Assembly: GCF_008728855.1 (NCBI RefSeq)
Contig: NZ_CP042906.1
Location: 5,830,119-5,894,118 of the forward strand
Origin: Hypericibacter terrae
Lineage (GTDB): Bacteria; Pseudomonadota; Alphaproteobacteria; Dongiales; Dongiaceae
DNA: 64,000 bases
Direction of reading: 5' to 3'
Part shown: one piece after another, positions 1 through 8,344 of the stretch
Layout: each line of letters opens with the position of its first letter
Numbering within the stretch: the stretch's first letter is position 1
Notes under the pieces: model-generated
Database searches by the model: none
What the model was told of the DNA's origin: nothing
Seen by the model: the letters and a program-made list of their open reading frames with translations, nothing else
Program-made: the position numbers and the translations under genes

Positions 1-171
1 GCGGTCGCCGAGATCGCCGGCAAAGGCTTGGCGCGGGGCCAGCAATTCCGGCATGGCCTTGACCAGCACGGCCGTCGCCAGGCCCAGACCCGTCACGCCC
101 AGAAACTGCCGGCGCGAGATCGAGCCCTTCTGCCAGCGGCGCATGTGATGAATGAATTCTTTGCGGTCCAT
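1..171 (-). CDS. Tat-exported ABC transporter solute-binding protein, N-terminus only
   Basis: Only the first 57 codons are in the window; the gene runs off the left edge. The protein starts MDRKEFIHHMRRW and has a twin-arginine signal: SRRQFLG at residues 19-25, a hydrophobic stretch (VTGLGLATAVLV) and a likely AxA cleavage site at AFA near residue 51. AGAGGAG lies just upstream of the ATG as ribosome binding site. The gene follows a PotA-type ATPase on the same strand, so it is probably the periplasmic substrate-binding subunit of a spermidine/putrescine-class transporter. That role is inferred from context, because the ligand-binding domain lies outside the window. Confidence 0.6.
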   Translation of the reverse strand, partial: MDRKEFIHHMRRWQKGSISRRQFLGVTGLGLATAVLVKAMPELLAPRQAFAGDLGDR

Positions 172-315
172 GGTCGTCTCCTCTGTTTTGTCTTATCGGT
201 TTGTCCGTCGTCTTCAGCGGCGACGGTTCGTCTTGGGCAACGGTTGTCTTCGCAGTCTCTTTCGCCGGCGGCGCCGTCCCGTTCCGCGCGCCGGCGGTAA
301 AGCCATATTCTCGAT

Positions 316-1464
316 CTAGACGTCGACCAGCGCCAGGGCGCCCTGGCGCCGCCAGCCGAGCCCCACCTCGGAGCCAGGCGCGAAAGCGCCGGAGCCCGCC
401 CGCGAGGCCTTGGGGGCCCGCACCAGCACGGCCCCCAGCTCCGCCGTCTCGATGCTGAACTCCGTCTGATCGCCCAGATAGATCCGGTTGCGGACCCGGC
501 CCTTGAAGCGGTAGTCGAAGCCGCTGCCACCGGCGGCGTCGGCGGCGTCCCACAGCTCGATCATCTCGGGCCGCACCGCGATCACAGCCCGATCCTTGCC
601 GGCCAGGGGCTCCCCCTTGCGCGACAGGGGTGCTGCCAGAGTGACCTCCTTGTCGGTCTTGATCGAAGCCCCGGTCCTGTCCTGCTGCTGGATGCGGCCG
701 GCGAAGAAGTTCGATTCGCCGACGAAATCGGCGACATAGCGGTTGACCGGGGCGTCATAGAGCTCGGTGGGCGAGCCCATCTGCACGATACGCCCGTCGC
801 GCATGATGCCGATCGTATCGCTCATGGAGAGCGCCTCCTCCTGGTCATGGGTGACCAGGATGAAGGTGATGCCGACCTCGCGCTGGAGGTTCTGCAACTC
901 GATCTGCATGTCCCGCCGGAGCTTGCGGTCGAGCGCCGCCAGGGGCTCGTCCAGCAACAGCACGGTCGGGTGATTGATGAGGGCGCGCGCCAGCGCCACG
1001 CGCTGCTGCTGGCCGCCGGACAGTTCCCAGATGCGCCGCTTGCCCATGCCGGGCAGGCGGACGAGTTCCAACGATTCGCCGACGCGCCGTTCGATCTCGG
1101 CCCGATCCGGCTGGGGCCGGCGCTGCCGCAGGCCATAGGCGATGTTGGCGAAGACGTCGAGATGCGGGAACAAGGCGTAATGCTGGAACACCATGTTCAC
1201 GGGGCGCTGATAGGCGGGCACTCCCACCACGGAAGCGCCGCCGATCTCGATGACGCCCTCGCTCGGCTGCTCGAAGCCGGCGATCAGCCGCAGGGTCGTG
1301 GTCTTGCCGCAGCCCGAGGGCCCGAGGAAGGAATGGAACGCGCCCCTGGGGATCTCGAACGACACGCTGTCGACCGCGATCACGGGCCCGAAGCGCTTGG
1401 AAACGGCGCGAAACCGCACATCCGGCTCGCCACTGGCCGGGCGCGGTTCGGTCACTGTGCTCAT
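316..1464 (-). CDS. potA: PotA-like ABC transporter ATP-binding protein
   Basis: This is the cytoplasmic ATPase of an importer of the polyamine/iron/thiosulfate (CUT1-PotA) class. The product has about 382 residues. In order it shows Walker A (GPSGCGKTT), Q-loop region, ABC signature (LSGGQQQRVALARAL), Walker B (VLLLDEP), the switch histidine (THDQEEA) and a C-terminal TOBE-type domain of about 130 residues. The ATG at 1464 is chosen because homology begins directly after MSTVTEPRP; an upstream TTG at 1593 in the same frame would add 43 residues without family similarity. The solute-binding protein gene follows on the same strand after 144 bp, and no permease genes are visible. The exact substrate cannot be read from the sequence. 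Confidence 0.8.
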   Translation of the reverse strand: MSTVTEPRPASGEPDVRFRAVSKRFGPVIAVDSVSFEIPRGAFHSFLGPSGCGKTTTLRLIAGFEQPSEGVIEIGGASVVGVPAYQRPVNMVFQHYALFPHLDVFANIAYGLRQRRPQPDRAEIERRVGESLELVRLPGMGKRRIWELSGGQQQRVALARALINHPTVLLLDEPLAALDRKLRRDMQIELQNLQREVGITFILVTHDQEEALSMSDTIGIMRDGRIVQMGSPTELYDAPVNRYVADFVGESNFFAGRIQQQDRTGASIKTDKEVTLAAPLSRKGEPLAGKDRAVIAVRPEMIELWDAADAAGGSGFDYRFKGRVRNRIYLGDQTEFSIETAELGAVLVRAPKASRAGSGAFAPGSEVGLGWRRQGALALVDV

Positions 1465-1540
1465 GGTGGCAATCGCCAACGGCGCTTCCCAGTCCCAGAC
1501 GACGGCTTTTTGGGGCCTATCCCCTTGTTTTGTCGTGAGG

Positions 1541-1568
1541 TTGCGACATCTCTCCCGACCTGTATATA
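1541..1568 (+). promoter_or_regulatory. Candidate sigma-70 promoter for the LuxR-type gene
   Basis: TTGCGA (1541-1546) and TATATA (1563-1568) are separated by 16 bp and lie about 50 bp before the TTG start at 1617. The element sits in the space shared with the divergent potA gene, so the two transcription units may influence each other. This is motif recognition only. Confidence 0.4.
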
Positions 1569-1616
1569 CCTCCATGGTGATAGAATTGCCCAACCAGCAC
1601 TTGTTTAGGGGATAGA

Positions 1617-2432
1617 TTGACGGCGCTCGACCATCGCTGGCATCAGTATTTCGCGGCGGCGCTGGCCGCGCTCGAGACGCCGGAATTCGCCCCGGCGCTG
1701 GTGCGGGCGCTGGCCAGGATCGCGGAATTCGATTTCTCGGTGATCTTCGGCTATTGCGGCGAAGCGCGCCCGATAGACCTCTTCAACAATTTCCCGGCCG
1801 CCCGGCGCGACGTGTTCGTGGCCGATTATCAGGCGGGACCCTACTTGCTCGATCCCTTCTACCATGCGAGCCGCGGCCGGGTGCCGAGCGGCCTCCACCG
1901 CATGCGCGACCTCGCGCCCGACCGCTTCTACCAGAGCCAGTATTATCGCTCCTACTATGCGAGGACGGGGCTCGCCGAGGAGATCGGCTTCTTCCTGTCG
2001 CCCTCGAGCGACGCCACGGTCGTGATCTCCCTCATGCGCGACGGCCACCGCACGATCTTTCCGGCGCGCGAGATGAACCGGCTTCAGCAGGTGGCGCCGG
2101 TGGTCATCGCGGCGGCCGAGCGCCATTGGCGCGGGCTCGAGGGCGAGACGCCGGCGGCAGCCGGTGGCCGACCCGACGAGAGCGAGCTGACCTCCCGTCT
2201 CGATCTGGCCTCGCTGTTCGATGCCTTCGGCGAGCGGCCTTTGACGCGGCGCGAGCGCGAGGTGGGGGCGCTGGTCCTGCGGGGCCACTCCTCCGAGGCG
2301 ATCGCCCGCCAGCTCAAGATCGCGCCCGGCACGGTCAAGATCCACCGCAAGAACATCTATGCGAAGCTCGGCATTGCCAGCCAGGCCGAGCTGTTCTCGC
2401 TGTTCCTGTCCTCGCTGGCCGGCCGACGCTGA
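1617..2432 (+). CDS. LuxR-family transcriptional regulator
   Basis: A 271-residue regulator. The first 200 or so residues form a GAF-like sensory region with no recognisable ligand motif. Residues about 208-265 form a GerE/LuxR helix-turn-helix (LTRREREVGALVLRG ... IAPGTVKIHRKNIYAKLGI). The autoinducer-binding LuxR pattern is not evident, so it is better called an orphan LuxR-type protein. The start is TTG at 1617, preceded by AGGGG; no in-frame ATG lies near. It is transcribed divergently from the PotA-like operon and could control it, but only the arrangement supports that. Confidence 0.75.
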   Translation: MTALDHRWHQYFAAALAALETPEFAPALVRALARIAEFDFSVIFGYCGEARPIDLFNNFPAARRDVFVADYQAGPYLLDPFYHASRGRVPSGLHRMRDLAPDRFYQSQYYRSYYARTGLAEEIGFFLSPSSDATVVISLMRDGHRTIFPAREMNRLQQVAPVVIAAAERHWRGLEGETPAAAGGRPDESELTSRLDLASLFDAFGERPLTRREREVGALVLRGHSSEAIARQLKIAPGTVKIHRKNIYAKLGIASQAELFSLFLSSLAGRR

Positions 2433-2451
2433 CATCATCGGGCCGCACAAA

Positions 2452-2483
2452 CGAAAACGCCCGGAAGCGGGAGCTTCCGGGCG
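2452..2483 (-). terminator. Rho-independent terminator of the Bax-inhibitor gene
   Basis: A perfect 11-bp stem (CGCCCGGAAGC / GCTTCCGGGCG) with a 4-base loop. Read on the minus strand it is followed by TTTTCGTTTG. It lies about 30 bp past the stop of the minus-strand gene and between two convergent genes. Confidence 0.8.
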
Positions 2484-2513
2484 CTGGAGCTGGCTGCGAT
2501 GCAGCCGGCTCGG

Positions 2514-3230
2514 TTAGTTGCGGTTGCCGAACAGGCGCAACAGCATCAGGAACAGGTTGATGAAGTCGAGATAGAGGTTGAGGGCGCCCATGATCGCCTT
2601 CTTGCCGACCATTTCCGCCCCGTCGAGCTCGCTGTAGATCGACTTGATCTTCTGCGTGTCGTAGGCGGTGAGGCCGGTGAACACCAGCACGCCGATCACG
2701 GAGATCGCGAAGGACAGCGCCGAGCTCGCCAGGAAGATGTTGACGATCGAGGCGATCACAATGCCGATCAGGCCCATGAACAGGAACGAGCCGATCGCGG
2801 TCAGGTCGCGCTTCGTCGTGTAGCCATAGAGGCTCATCGCCGCGAAGGTGCCGGCCGTGATGAAAAACACGCGCGCGATCGAGGTCCCAGTATAGACCGC
2901 GAAGATATAGCTGAGCGATACGCCCATCAGGGCCGCGAAGGCCCAGAACACGGCCTGTGCGGCGCCGAACGACATCTTGGCGATGCGGAAGCTGAAGACC
3001 ATCACCAGGACCAGCGGGGCGAACATGACGACCCACGCCAGCGGCGTGCCGTAAACCACCTGGTAGAAGGACGGGTTGGTGCCGATGACATAGGCGATGA
3101 TGCCCGTCACAGCCAAACCGCCGGTCATGTAATTGTAGACGCGCAGCATGTACTGCCGAAGGCCGACATCGATGTCGGCGGTGGCGGCCTGCGCGCGCGT
3201 CATCAGACGCGGATCGGGTCCCATAGCCAT
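2514..3230 (-). CDS. Bax inhibitor-1 / YccA-family membrane protein
   Basis: An inner-membrane protein of about 238 residues with seven hydrophobic segments from about residue 35 to the C-terminus, typical of the TMBIM/BI-1 family (YccA, YbhL). Bacterial members include proton-sensitive calcium leak channels and FtsH-interacting proteins; the role here is not known. The N-terminus has [25 protein letters not shown], and the family-typical AYDTQKIK stretch lies in the C-terminal part. The ATG at 3230 is chosen because AGGAGG lies 12 bases upstream; an ATG at 3260 in the same frame would place that Shine-Dalgarno inside the gene. It is a single-gene unit ended by the hairpin at 2452-2483. Confidence 0.85.
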   Translation of the reverse strand: MAMGPDPRLMTRAQAATADIDVGLRQYMLRVYNYMTGGLAVTGIIAYVIGTNPSFYQVVYGTPLAWVVMFAPLVLVMVFSFRIAKMSFGAAQAVFWAFAALMGVSLSYIFAVYTGTSIARVFFITAGTFAAMSLYGYTTKRDLTAIGSFLFMGLIGIVIASIVNIFLASSALSFAISVIGVLVFTGLTAYDTQKIKSIYSELDGAEMVGKKAIMGALNLYLDFINLFLMLLRLFGNRN

Positions 3231-3535
3231 GGCGTTTCGTTCCCTCCTGGGTGTGGCCACTAAACTCGCCTTCCAATATTGGAGCGGCGGCCTCGGGTTT
3301 CAATAGAAATCAAAGGGCTATCCAACCCCTTGGCAGGCGCTCTAAATTCGGCCCGAATCCGGCCTCCGGCTTGACCTTGGGGGGCCCTGGCCGCCATAAC
3401 AGCCCCCGCTCGATCCAGGCTCCCAGGGGCGGCTCGCCACTGTCTTCGGCCCTGGAGCGGGCGCAAAAAGCGGGAAACCGATCCGCTTTTCGTCCTATCC
3501 CCCGATTTTTACCATCAAAGAGCCCTCCCGATCCC
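3231..3535. other. Intergenic region between the BI-1 gene and trpS
   Basis: About 305 bp between divergent genes with no convincing coding frame. A possible promoter for trpS is TTGACC (3371-3376) with CATAAC (3395-3400) at 18-bp spacing, which would give a leader of about 130 bases. I could not identify a leader peptide, T-box or trp-type attenuator. Confidence 0.35.
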
Positions 3536-4564
3536 ATGAATCGCATTTTCTCCGGCGTCCAGCCCACCGGCAACCTGCATCTCGGCAATTATCTGGGCGC
3601 GATCCGCAACTGGGTCCGGCTGCAGGACCAGTTCGACTGCATCTTCTGCATCGTCGACCTGCATGCGATCACCGTCTGGCAGGAACCGGCCGAGCTGCGC
3701 AAGAGCACCCGGGAGGTCGCCGCCGCCTACATGGCCGCCGGGATCGATGGGCGGAAGCACATCATCTTCAACCAGAGCCAGGTGCCGGGCCATTCGCAGC
3801 TGGCCTGGATCTTCAACTGCGTGGCGCGGCTGGGCTGGCTCAACCGCATGACCCAGTTCAAGGAGAAGTCCGGCAACGCCCGCGAGAACGCCTCGGCCGG
3901 GCTTTACGTCTATCCGAACCTGATGGCCGCCGACATCCTGCTCTACAAGGCGACCCATGTGCCGGTGGGCGAGGACCAGAAGCAGCATGTCGAGCTCGCG
4001 CGCGACATCGCGCAGAAGTTCAACAACGACTTCGGGGTCCAACTCTTCCCGCTGCCCGAGCCCATGATCCAGGGGCCGGCCACGCGCGTCATGTCGCTGC
4101 GCGACGGCACCAAGAAGATGAGCAAGTCCGATCCCTCGGACATGAGCCGCATCAACATGACCGACGATGCCGAGCTGGTGGCGCAGAAGATCCGCAAGGC
4201 CAAGACCGATCCCCATCCCCTGCCGGGGCCCGAGGCGCTGGGCGCCAACGGCCAGGTGAAGGACGAGCTGTTCGCGGCCCGGCCCGAGGCCTTCAACCTG
4301 CTGGGCATCTATGCGGCGCTCTCCGACCGGCCGCTGGCTTCCGTGCTGGCGGAGTTCGAGGGCAAGGCCTTTTCCGCCTTCAAGCAGGCTCTGACCGATC
4401 TTGCGGTCGCGACCCTCGGGCGGATCGGGGCCGAGATGAAGCGGCTCCTGGCCGAGCCTTCGGAGATCGACGCGGTTCTGCGGCAGGGGGCCGAGCGGGC
4501 CCGGGCCCTCTCGGCGCCGATCCTGAAGGAAGTCGAGGACGTGGTCGGCTTCCTGCGACCCTGA
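3536..4564 (+). CDS. trpS: Tryptophanyl-tRNA synthetase
   Basis: Class I aminoacyl-tRNA synthetase that charges tRNA(Trp) with tryptophan in the cytoplasm. The 342-residue product is of normal family length. The HIGH-type motif is PTGNLHLGN (residues 10-18) and the KMSKS motif is intact at residues 194-198. The tryptophan-pocket region with DLHAIT and the GEDQKQH stretch are also typical. The ATG at 3536 begins [12 protein letters not shown], matching the conserved N-terminus; the longer open frame upstream is discarded. It stands alone between the BI-1 gene and the DUF2333 gene. Confidence 0.97.
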   Translation: MNRIFSGVQPTGNLHLGNYLGAIRNWVRLQDQFDCIFCIVDLHAITVWQEPAELRKSTREVAAAYMAAGIDGRKHIIFNQSQVPGHSQLAWIFNCVARLGWLNRMTQFKEKSGNARENASAGLYVYPNLMAADILLYKATHVPVGEDQKQHVELARDIAQKFNNDFGVQLFPLPEPMIQGPATRVMSLRDGTKKMSKSDPSDMSRINMTDDAELVAQKIRKAKTDPHPLPGPEALGANGQVKDELFAARPEAFNLLGIYAALSDRPLASVLAEFEGKAFSAFKQALTDLAVATLGRIGAEMKRLLAEPSEIDAVLRQGAERARALSAPILKEVEDVVGFLRP

Positions 4565-4703
4565 GCCCATTCCACGGCGGTTGAAGCGCTGCCCGGAGGC
4601 CCGGCCTTGCCTGCTTCCGGCGCGCGCCTCATCTGATAGCGTCTGAGCGCAGCGCCTGAACCGGGTTCCAGGATACGGGCCCCGCAGCCAATCGGAGTGC
4701 CGG

Positions 4704-5708
4704 ATGAGCGAGAACGATCCTCTCCTGAACGACCCGCTGCTGGACGAGCCCCAGGCCCGCCGGCGCTGGTGGAAGCCCTCCTTCGATCGCCGCCGGATCC
4801 TGCGCTGGAGCCTCCGCGGCGTCGTGGCGCTCCTGGTCATCGCGGCGCTCTACTACCCGGTCGGCATGCTGCTGGTGCACAAGATCGACGACGACCCCGA
4901 CTTCCAGGCACCGGCCACCCCGGAAGGCGCCAGCCGGGCGGTGGCGCTGGCCGCTGCCCTGATCGACCGCGAGGTCGGGGACTATGGCTGGCCGTCGAAC
5001 GACCCCTTCTTCATGCCGGGCTGGGCGCTCGACAACATGCCGAACTATCAGCAGGGGATCATCGCCGCCCTGGCGCGCTTCTCCACGGAGATGCGCGACC
5101 AGATCGGCCGCGTGCGCGGCACCAGCCAGGTCGACCCGGACCTGGAGAAGGCCGCCGGCCAGTTGAGCTATTCGCCCACGGTCTGGATCTTCGACTTCTC
5201 CACCTCCTGGGCCCCGACCGCGTCCTCCGAGCAGCAATATCTCGCCGCCGCCAAGACGCTGCGGAGCTTCAACAACCGGCTCTCGCAGGGCCAGGCGGTG
5301 TTCGAGCGGCGGGCCGACAATCTCCAGGGGACGCTCGACCGCATCGCGGCCGATCTGGGCTCGGCCTCCGCCGTTCTCGACAAGCAGGTCGAGGAACATT
5401 CGGGCGACTGGGTCGATTTCCAGGCCGACGACATCTTCTACGCGACCAAGGGCCGGCTCTATGCCTATGGCCTGCTCTTGCGCGACCTCGGCACCGATTT
5501 CGCGCCGGTGATCGCCGAGCGCGATCTCAAGGCCGCCTGGGCACAGATGGTGGAGACCTTCCGCGTCGCCTCGACGCTCGATCCGCTGGTGGTGGTGAAC
5601 GGCCGCCCCGATGCCTTCATGCGGCCGAGCCACCTGGCCGCGCAGGGCTTCTTCCTGCTGCGCGCCCGCACCCAGCTGCGCGAGATCTCGAACATCCTGC
5701 AGAAGTGA
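4704..5708 (+). CDS. DUF2333 family membrane-anchored protein
   Basis: A 334-residue protein of a conserved proteobacterial family without assigned function (DUF2333). Residues about 1-33 are cytoplasmic and rich in Asp, Pro and Arg. One membrane segment follows (about 34-55: SLRGVVALLVIAALYYPVGMLLV), then a large presumably periplasmic domain with helical repeats (for example LRSFNNRLSQGQAVFERRADNL). No catalytic motif is evident. The gene starts with ATG preceded by a weak GGAG (CGGAGTGCCGG), and its stop codon is inside a 16-bp hairpin, so transcription probably ends there. Family membership is recognised from the sequence; function is unknown. Confidence 0.8.
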   Translation: MSENDPLLNDPLLDEPQARRRWWKPSFDRRRILRWSLRGVVALLVIAALYYPVGMLLVHKIDDDPDFQAPATPEGASRAVALAAALIDREVGDYGWPSNDPFFMPGWALDNMPNYQQGIIAALARFSTEMRDQIGRVRGTSQVDPDLEKAAGQLSYSPTVWIFDFSTSWAPTASSEQQYLAAAKTLRSFNNRLSQGQAVFERRADNLQGTLDRIAADLGSASAVLDKQVEEHSGDWVDFQADDIFYATKGRLYAYGLLLRDLGTDFAPVIAERDLKAAWAQMVETFRVASTLDPLVVVNGRPDAFMRPSHLAAQGFFLLRARTQLREISNILQK

Positions 5709-5741
5709 TGAAGGGAGCGGCGCTGCCGCTCCCTTCATCAT
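5706..5741 (+). terminator. Long hairpin overlapping the DUF2333 stop codon
   Basis: TGATGAAGGGAGCGGC (5706-5721) pairs perfectly with GCCGCTCCCTTCATCA (5725-5740) around a 3-base loop, 16 bp in all. The TGA stop codon is the first three bases of the stem. There is no T-tract, so it could be a Rho-assisted terminator, an RNA-stability element or a repeat boundary. Confidence 0.55.
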
Positions 5742-5814
5742 CCCCGCGACCGCGGGGATCCGTCCCGATCCAGCGCTCCAAGCTTGACGTTGGGACCCGG
5801 CTTCGCGGGGATGA
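5738..5814. repeat. Dispersed palindromic repeat, CCCCGCG family, copy 1
   Basis: The element is bounded by inverted ends, TCATCCCCGCG (5738-5748) and CGCGGGGATGA (5804-5814), around a variable core of about 55 bases. The same architecture recurs at 12428-12507 and three times at 53177-53516. The rest of the 321-bp gap between the DUF2333 gene and the TauE gene (5815-6029) shows no gene that I can support. Confidence 0.75.
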
Positions 5815-6029
5815 CGGTTAGTGGATGGGGGCAGCTTCCCCGCTTCGTCGGGACTCCGTGCGGCATCGCGCGCGAAAAACCCCGCCGAGGCTTTCCACGC
5901 CCCGCGACACCTGTGTAATCTCCAGTGAAATCGAGGGCTTCGCCCGATTCGGCGGGGGTTCGCAGGAACCGGGCGGCAGGGCTCTGGATTCGCGCCCGAT
6001 TCCGACTTGGTGAGTTCCGAGCTCCGGCC

Positions 6030-6953
6030 ATGCAGATTTACCTGCCGATCGCCGAGATGTCCCTCGACATCTTCATGTTGCTGGCGCTCGGCACCGGCGT
6101 GGGCTTTCTTTCCGGCATGTTCGGTGTCGGCGGCGGCTTCCTGCTCACGCCGCTCCTGATCCTGATCGGCGTTCCGCCGGCGGTCGCGGTCGCGACCCAG
6201 GCCAACCAGGTGGTTGCATCGTCCGTCTCGGGCGTGCTCGGCCATTGGCGGCGCGACAATGTCGATTTCAAGATGGGCTTCGTGCTGCTGATCGGCGGCT
6301 TCGTCGGCTCGACCGTCGGCGTGCTGCTGTTCGGCCTGTTGAAGCGCCTCGGCCAGATCGACCTGGTGATCGGGCTGTTATACGTCATCTTGCTGGGCCT
6401 GATCGGGACGCTGATGATGATCGAGAGCCTCGGCAGCATCCTGCGCCGGCGCCATCACATCGTCGCGGCACGCAAGCTGCACCAGCATATCTGGCTGCAC
6501 GGCCTGCCCTTCAAAGTGCGCTTCCGCAAATCGCGCCTCTATATCAGCGCGATCCTGCCGGTGGCGGTCGGCTTCTTCGTCGGCATCATGTCGGCCCTGA
6601 TGGGTGTCGGCGGCGCCTTCATCCTGGTGCCGGCGATGATCTATATCCTCGGCATGCCGACCATGGTGGTTGTCGGCACCTCGCTGTTCCAGATCATCTT
6701 CGTCGCCGCCAACGTGACCCTGCTGCAATCAGTGCAGAACCAGACGGTCGATGTGGTGCTGGCGCTGGTGCTGACGGTCGGCGGCGTGATCGGCGCGCAG
6801 ATCGGCAGCCGCGTGGTGCAGAAACTGCCGGCCGAGCAGATCCGCGTGCTGCTGGCGGCGCTCGTGCTGATCGTCGGCGTGGTGCTGGCCTGGGAGCTGG
6901 TGGCGACGCCCAAGAACATCTATTCCATCACGCTGGTGGGGTCGTCGTCATGA
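6030..6953 (+). CDS. TauE/SafE family sulfite/organosulfonate exporter-like permease
   Basis: A 307-residue inner-membrane permease with about eight hydrophobic segments. It carries the two internally repeated family signatures, SGMFGVGGGFLLTPLL near the N-terminus and SALMGVGGAFILVPAM in the second half. Characterised members move sulfite, sulfoacetate or related anions, but the substrate here is not shown. The start at ATG 6030 gives the family N-terminus and avoids an unsupported upstream extension. Its stop overlaps the start of the TIGR02186 gene (ATGA), so the genes are translationally coupled. Together with the universal stress protein they form a three-gene operon. Confidence 0.85.
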   Translation: MQIYLPIAEMSLDIFMLLALGTGVGFLSGMFGVGGGFLLTPLLILIGVPPAVAVATQANQVVASSVSGVLGHWRRDNVDFKMGFVLLIGGFVGSTVGVLLFGLLKRLGQIDLVIGLLYVILLGLIGTLMMIESLGSILRRRHHIVAARKLHQHIWLHGLPFKVRFRKSRLYISAILPVAVGFFVGIMSALMGVGGAFILVPAMIYILGMPTMVVVGTSLFQIIFVAANVTLLQSVQNQTVDVVLALVLTVGGVIGAQIGSRVVQKLPAEQIRVLLAALVLIVGVVLAWELVATPKNIYSITLVGSSS

Positions 6954-7711
6954 GCGCCGCATTGCGCATCCGGACGGCGGTGCTCCTGCTGCTGGCGCTC
7001 TTCGCGCTCGGCGGCTCGCAGGCCAGGCCCGCGTTGGCGGCTCCCCTGATCGCCGATCTCTCCAATCATCTGATCGCGATCACCACCGGCTTTGCCGGCA
7101 CCGACGTGCTGATGTTCGGCGCCACCGACGGTCCCGGCGACATCATCGTGACGGTGCGGGGTCCCTTGAGCGACGTCTCGGTGCGGCGCAAGGAGCGCGT
7201 CGCCGGCATCTGGGTCAACCGCGACACGCTCACCTTCGGCCTGGTGCCGAGCTTCTATGCGGTCGCGAGCAGCCGGCCGATCGAGGAGCTGCTGTCGCCG
7301 GAGCTGCTGCAGCGCCAGCAGGTCGGCCAGAACAATCTCGCTCTCATCCGCCCGGACTCGAAACCCACCAAGGTCGAGGCCTTCCGCCAGGCGCTCTTCA
7401 AGGTGAAGGAGGAGCAGGGGCTCTATTCGCCGACGCTGGGACGGGTGAGCTTCCTCGGCAACCAGCTGTTCCGCACCGAGCTGCGCTTTCCTTCGAATGT
7501 GCCGATCGGCAATTATCTGGTCGAAGTCATGCTGATCCGCGACGGCAAGCTGGTCAGCGCCCAGACGACGCCGCTGGTCATCAGCAAGACCGGGGTGGGT
7601 GCGGCGCTTTACCAGTTTGCCCACACCCAGTCGCTGGCCTATGGCGTCTGCGCGATCCTTGCCGCCCTGTTGCTCGGCTGGTTCGCTTATCTCATCTTCC
7701 GCAAGATCTGA
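6950..7711 (+). CDS. TIGR02186 family exported, membrane-tethered protein
   Basis: A 253-residue protein of a family (TIGR02186) repeatedly found beside TauE/SafE permeases. It has an N-terminal signal (hydrophobic LLLLALFALGG, then AxA near residue 30), a beta-rich extracytoplasmic domain of about 190 residues, and a C-terminal membrane segment (YGVCAILAALLLGWFAYLIF) with a short positive tail. It is therefore probably periplasmic, anchored by its C-terminus. The start ATG at 6950 overlaps the stop of the permease gene by four bases. A role as accessory subunit of the permease is inference from this coupling. Confidence 0.75.
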   Translation: MSAALRIRTAVLLLLALFALGGSQARPALAAPLIADLSNHLIAITTGFAGTDVLMFGATDGPGDIIVTVRGPLSDVSVRRKERVAGIWVNRDTLTFGLVPSFYAVASSRPIEELLSPELLQRQQVGQNNLALIRPDSKPTKVEAFRQALFKVKEEQGLYSPTLGRVSFLGNQLFRTELRFPSNVPIGNYLVEVMLIRDGKLVSAQTTPLVISKTGVGAALYQFAHTQSLAYGVCAILAALLLGWFAYLIFRKI

Positions 7712-7727
7712 CCCGGAGGAGCATCCC

Positions 7728-8261
7728 ATGTCTGCATCCGCCGAACCGCCTGCCAAGCCGCCCAGTACCGAGGCAGCGCCCGCCGAAGCCCCCAGGACGC
7801 AGGGCCGCGTCTTCCTGGTGGTGGTGGACGAATCGCCCGAGCTCAAGGTGGCCCTGCTCTATGCCTGCCGGCGCGCGCAGAAGACCGGCGGCCGCGTCGC
7901 CCTCCTCCATGTCGCCGAGACCGGCGATTTCCAGCAATTCTTCGGCGTCGGCAAGGTGATGGCGCAGGAGACGCGCCAGGCCGCCGAAGCCCTGATGCAG
8001 AAGATGGCGGCCGAGGTCTATCGCCTGTCCGGCGCCATGCCGGTGCTCTATTTGCGCGAAGGCGACCGGCGCGACGAGCTCATCAAGCTGATCAACGAGG
8101 AGCCCTCGATCTCGATCCTGGTGCTGGGCGCCTCGACCAGCTCGAAGGGGCCCGGTCCCCTGGTCTCGGCCTTGAGCGGCAAGTTCATCGGCAAGCTGCG
8201 CGTGCCGCTGACGATCGTGCCGGGCAATCTTTCGGACCAGGATATCCAGAGCATCGCCTAG
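7728..8261 (+). CDS. Universal stress protein (UspA domain)
   Basis: A 177-residue cytoplasmic protein. After a proline/alanine-rich N-terminus of about 25 residues it has a single Usp fold: VFLVVVDESPELKVAL at the start and ILVLGASTSSKGPGPLVSAL in the nucleotide-binding loop region, ending with VPLTIVPG. The ATG at 7728 has GGAGGA nine bases upstream. It lies 16 bp after the TIGR02186 gene on the same strand, so it is the third gene of that operon. Its TAG stop is also the start of a dispersed repeat. Confidence 0.8.
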   Translation: MSASAEPPAKPPSTEAAPAEAPRTQGRVFLVVVDESPELKVALLYACRRAQKTGGRVALLHVAETGDFQQFFGVGKVMAQETRQAAEALMQKMAAEVYRLSGAMPVLYLREGDRRDELIKLINEEPSISILVLGASTSSKGPGPLVSALSGKFIGKLRVPLTIVPGNLSDQDIQSIA

Positions 8262-8331
8262 GGCCTGGTCGCCTCAAGTCGATTCGACTTGAGACGTGAA
8301 TCAGTCTCTAGATATTTGAATCTTGCTCGAG
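8257..8331. repeat. Dispersed CTCAAGTCGA palindrome repeat, short copy
   Basis: A core of 66 bp closely matches 31965-32030 at almost every position. It contains a palindrome with arms CTCAAGTCGA (8273-8282) and TCGACTTGAG (8284-8293) separated by one base, followed by ACGTGAATCAG and CTCTAG. The similarity begins at GCCTAG, which includes the TAG stop codon of the upstream gene. The copy ends in TTTGAATCTTGCTC and lacks the internal hairpin present in the other copy. Confidence 0.75.
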
Positions 8332-8344
8332 GAGCGCCAGGGAA

